Assembly (NCBI RefSeq): GCF_026262505.1
Contig: NC_067208.1
Location: forward strand, 2,604,001 to 2,668,000
Origin: Trichomonas vaginalis G3
Taxonomy: Eukaryota > Parabasalia > Trichomonadida > Trichomonadidae
Reading direction: 5' to 3'
DNA: 64,000 nt
Shown here: piece after piece, positions 61,566 to 64,000 of the stretch
Layout of the letters: every line of letters begins with the position of its first letter
Numbering within the stretch: position 1 is the first letter of the stretch
Position numbers and translations under genes: made by a program
The notes under the pieces: model-generated
The model's input: the letters and a program-made list of their open reading frames with translations, nothing else
Told to the model about the DNA's origin: nothing
Databases searched by the model: none

Positions 61566-62495
61566 ATGCCTGATACAAGTCCCCTTTTAAACCTAACTCT
61601 TATTAATCTTGCCGCACAGTTTGCTCGTAATGCATACCACGGTGAAAATACTTTTAAGGGTGGAAAAATGCTGTTAAAATCTTCAAAAGCCGGAGTATTT
61701 AAACCAGGATATTACATTTACGAAGTAAATAATACATTATTCATCACTATCAGAGGTTCTAGCTCAGTTGCTGACTGGGATGCTAACCTCGATTACAAGG
61801 AAATTCATGCAGAATTTGGAAAATATAAAGTTAATGTACATAGAGGATTCTATCGCGCTGCTGAAAGCATTTACAATGAAATCAAACCAGTATTCCTTAA
61901 CTATAATGGCAATTTCGTTGTCTGCGGACACTCTCTTGGTGCATCTGCAGCAACTCTTTTAACTTTCCGCGCATTGACAGATCCAGACCTTAAGAAGAAG
62001 TACAATCGCATCAGATGCTATGCATTTGCACCCGCTCCGACAACTTCTATGATGCCAAAAGAAATTCAAAACAAGATTTTATCATTCGTCTACAACAACG
62101 ATATTGTTCCAAATCTTTCCATCGCCAGCCTTCATAGAATGATCAAGCAATTCGTTCCAGGCGGAAAAATGAAACCATTCTTCCTCAAATTCGGAATTCG
62201 CTCTGCATTGAAATCATTCTCAAAGAAGAAGAACCCATTCTCCAGAAACATGTACAAGGTACTCGATAGATCAATCAGTTTCTTGGTTCGCGATATTATC
62301 AAATACGACAAGAAACAGAGCAAATTAACAGTCACAAAACTACTTGGCAACATCGTCCACCTCGATGGAAAGGCCACAACACTTAAGGATGCTTTAATCA
62401 AACCAGGAAAAGTGTTTGGCGAATTAGCACCTTCTTCCGTCACAGATCACTATCCTCACAAATATGTTAGGGCTTTGAGGGCATTGACTGCTTAA
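61566..62495 (+). CDS. Class 3 lipase family protein, 309 aa
   Basis: An alpha/beta-hydrolase of the lipase_3 family. The nucleophile motif G-H-S-L-G-A-S places Ser at about 123; a N-N-D-I-V-P segment near 180 should hold the acid, and D-H-Y-P-H-K-Y near the end should hold the His. The oxyanion-type I-R-G-S-S-S motif is near 62-67. It would hydrolyse acylglycerols or phospholipids. The ATG at 61566 was chosen because the frame further upstream lacks ATG and meets a stop. No signal peptide is obvious. Its upstream flank holds the Maverick insertion, about 230 bp from the start. Confidence 0.85.
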   Translation: MPDTSPLLNLTLINLAAQFARNAYHGENTFKGGKMLLKSSKAGVFKPGYYIYEVNNTLFITIRGSSSVADWDANLDYKEIHAEFGKYKVNVHRGFYRAAESIYNEIKPVFLNYNGNFVVCGHSLGASAATLLTFRALTDPDLKKKYNRIRCYAFAPAPTTSMMPKEIQNKILSFVYNNDIVPNLSIASLHRMIKQFVPGGKMKPFFLKFGIRSALKSFSKKKNPFSRNMYKVLDRSISFLVRDIIKYDKKQSKLTVTKLLGNIVHLDGKATTLKDALIKPGKVFGELAPSSVTDHYPHKYVRALRALTA

Positions 62496-63519
62496 TCGTA
62501 AACCATTTTAATTTCTAAGCGTAAATTTTATTTAAATGTTTTTTTTACAAAACAATGAATTTATAATTTATGCTCGGGTAACTCTTTGTTGCTTAAATAG
62601 ACACCAAACACTCACAAGAATACATTTTATTTCATTTTATATTAAAACAGATAATAATTAATCCATAATGTTCCAAAAATCCTGTTTATCTTAACAACAC
62701 TCAATTTTCTGTAAAGCAGGATTTTTTTAAGATTTTTTTTTAATGCTGAATGATCATCAAATTTCAAGTCATGCTCATTATTATATTGCAAAGAATATTA
62801 TAATACTTCCTCAAGATTTAATTTTTTTTCGATTTTATGATTTTGCAAAATATTAAAAAAAAGCTAATAACAGCACATATTCTATTAACACTAATTTTAA
62901 AATATCAGCTTTAAATTGCTTATTTGAAAAATCAAAGATAAATATTCAAAATTATAGTAATTTGAGGTTTCGTTCTGTGCGGTGATATTAAGACATACTC
63001 GAAAACAAGAATCATCATCAATAAATGAGAGACATAATGAATTTGATATAACAAAGACTATCACTATTTAGAATTATGAATATTTTGAATACTAACGATC
63101 AATAATCATTCAATTTTTGAGATAAATTCTAACACCGGAATTACATATGCTATATAATTAGATAAAATCTATTATTCAACAAAGTTTGGTTCCTGATTTC
63201 GGATTCATTTAAATATCATATTGTTTTGTTTCATCATTTTTAAGTAATAAAAAATAAAATTAAACATCATTTTGTCCTTCTTCAAAAATTGAATCGAATT
63301 TGGCTATCGTCATTTTATATAAATATTGATAATGCACTACAATGTATATTCTAACACTTCTTATTAAACTTTTTTATTTATCGTTTACAAAGCATATCGG
63401 CAAATTATTATTAAAATAGATATTTCATTCAAATTAAATAGTTACAATAGTTTTGGAATAAGTATTCAATTAACGAAATTGAATAGCAACGTTTTTTTGA
63501 ATAATCTAAAACAAAAATA
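62496..63519. other. Host intergenic DNA, about 1 kb
   Basis: AT-rich DNA between the lipase gene and the PYPA-repeat gene. No gene, array or RNA was seen. Confidence 0.6.
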
Positions 63520-64000
63520 ATGATTCTTCTCAGCTTTTTAGCTGATTTCGCCAGGTGTGCAGCACAACAAACAAAGAAAAGCACATTAATTCTTGGTAAG
63601 TATGCACCAGTTACTGTTGTTGGTGTTACTTTATTAGTTGTTTTTGCAGTTTTTGTTGCAGTCTCATTCATCCTTCTTGGTTCCAAGCTTAAAAAGGTTT
63701 TAACATCTTGCTCAGGCTCCTGCTCATGCTCTTCATGCTCATGCTCATCATGCTCTTGCTGCTCATCTTGCTGCTCATGCTGCTCTTCCTCCTCTTCTTC
63801 ATCATCCAAGAAGAAGCACAAACATGGCGGAGCCTACCCTGCTGGACAACCATATCCAGCTGGCCAGCCATACCCAGCTCAGCCTTATCCAGCTCAACCA
63901 TATCCAGCCCAACCATACCCAGCTCAGCCATACCCAGGTCAGCCAGTTGATCCAAACTATCAGCAACCATACCCACAGGGACAATATCCACCTGGCACAT
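63520..64000 (+). CDS. Membrane protein with Cys/Ser-rich stretch and PYPA repeats (partial, runs off window)
   Basis: The frame opens at ATG 63520 and is open to the edge (160 codons seen). Residues 1-28 are basic and polar; about 29-54 are one hydrophobic membrane segment (V-T-V-V-G-V-T-L-L-V-V-F-A-V-F-V-A-V). Then come about 35 residues of alternating Cys and Ser, a basic K-K-K-H-K-H patch, and P-Y-P-A-Q/G repeats. The cysteines next to a membrane segment suggest palmitoylation, and the PYPA repeats resemble XYPPX-type flexible tails of membrane proteins. This is inference; the family is unknown. Frames on the other strand here are mirror products of the low-complexity DNA. Confidence 0.65.
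   Translation, partial: MILLSFLADFARCAAQQTKKSTLILGKYAPVTVVGVTLLVVFAVFVAVSFILLGSKLKKVLTSCSGSCSCSSCSCSSCSCCSSCCSCCSSSSSSSSKKKHKHGGAYPAGQPYPAGQPYPAQPYPAQPYPAQPYPAQPYPGQPVDPNYQQPYPQGQYPPGT

Noticed and set aside
63429-64000. Minus-strand and other-frame open frames in the PYPA gene
   Set aside because: They are mirror frames of low-complexity Cys/Ser and PYPA coding DNA; the plus-strand frame has a membrane segment and coherent domains.

Overview
The window looks like a piece of a Trichomonas vaginalis-type parabasalid genome. The evidence is very AT-rich and intron-free host DNA, BspA-like leucine-rich-repeat genes, a small R2R3 Myb protein, a trichomonad-type class 3 lipase, TCA-Y-W initiator elements 14 bases before two start codons, a Mutator-like transposon, and a Maverick/Polinton with the classical gene set. 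No species-specific marker was searched, so the assignment is by pattern.

Bases 1 to about 27,420 are a nest of virus-like elements. Element C is seen only by its right part (25,727 to about 27,420: Dam-type methyltransferase, a tiny membrane protein, two small virion-like proteins). The right end of element B lies in C at 25,726. B runs left past the window edge and carries KilA-N/T5orf172 genes, an HNH endonuclease, a primase-helicase and a 3-kb field of 24-25 bp repeats. The primase-helicase of B is interrupted by element A (7,404-23,359; 15,956 bp; 5-bp target duplication GGTGG). A is almost entirely a giant imperfect palindrome built of short repeats and hairpins. Its only plausible gene is a 108-aa protein duplicated at both tips. 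A and B share the same terminal sequence and a terminal hairpin whose stem changes in a compensated way.

Bases 27,600-43,331 are host DNA: a CFAP97-like gene, an unrecognised small gene, a Myb gene, an ankyrin-repeat gene, a broken Serinc gene, a 2,167-bp MULE transposon with a 9-bp target duplication, and a degraded BspA-like gene cluster.

Bases 43,332-61,330 (17,999 bp) are a young Maverick/Polinton with about 785-bp inverted repeats and a perfect 6-bp target duplication (ATCATT). It carries protein-primed DNA polymerase B, retroviral-type integrase, packaging ATPase, major capsid protein, amphipathic minor virion proteins and a phage-type tail-collar fibre. A 0.6-kb noncoding hub holds a tRNA-like pol III unit, a long hairpin and a block also present in element B.

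Bases 61,337-64,000 return to host DNA: an intact class 3 lipase and the start of a membrane protein with a Cys/Ser-rich stretch and PYPA repeats that runs off the window.
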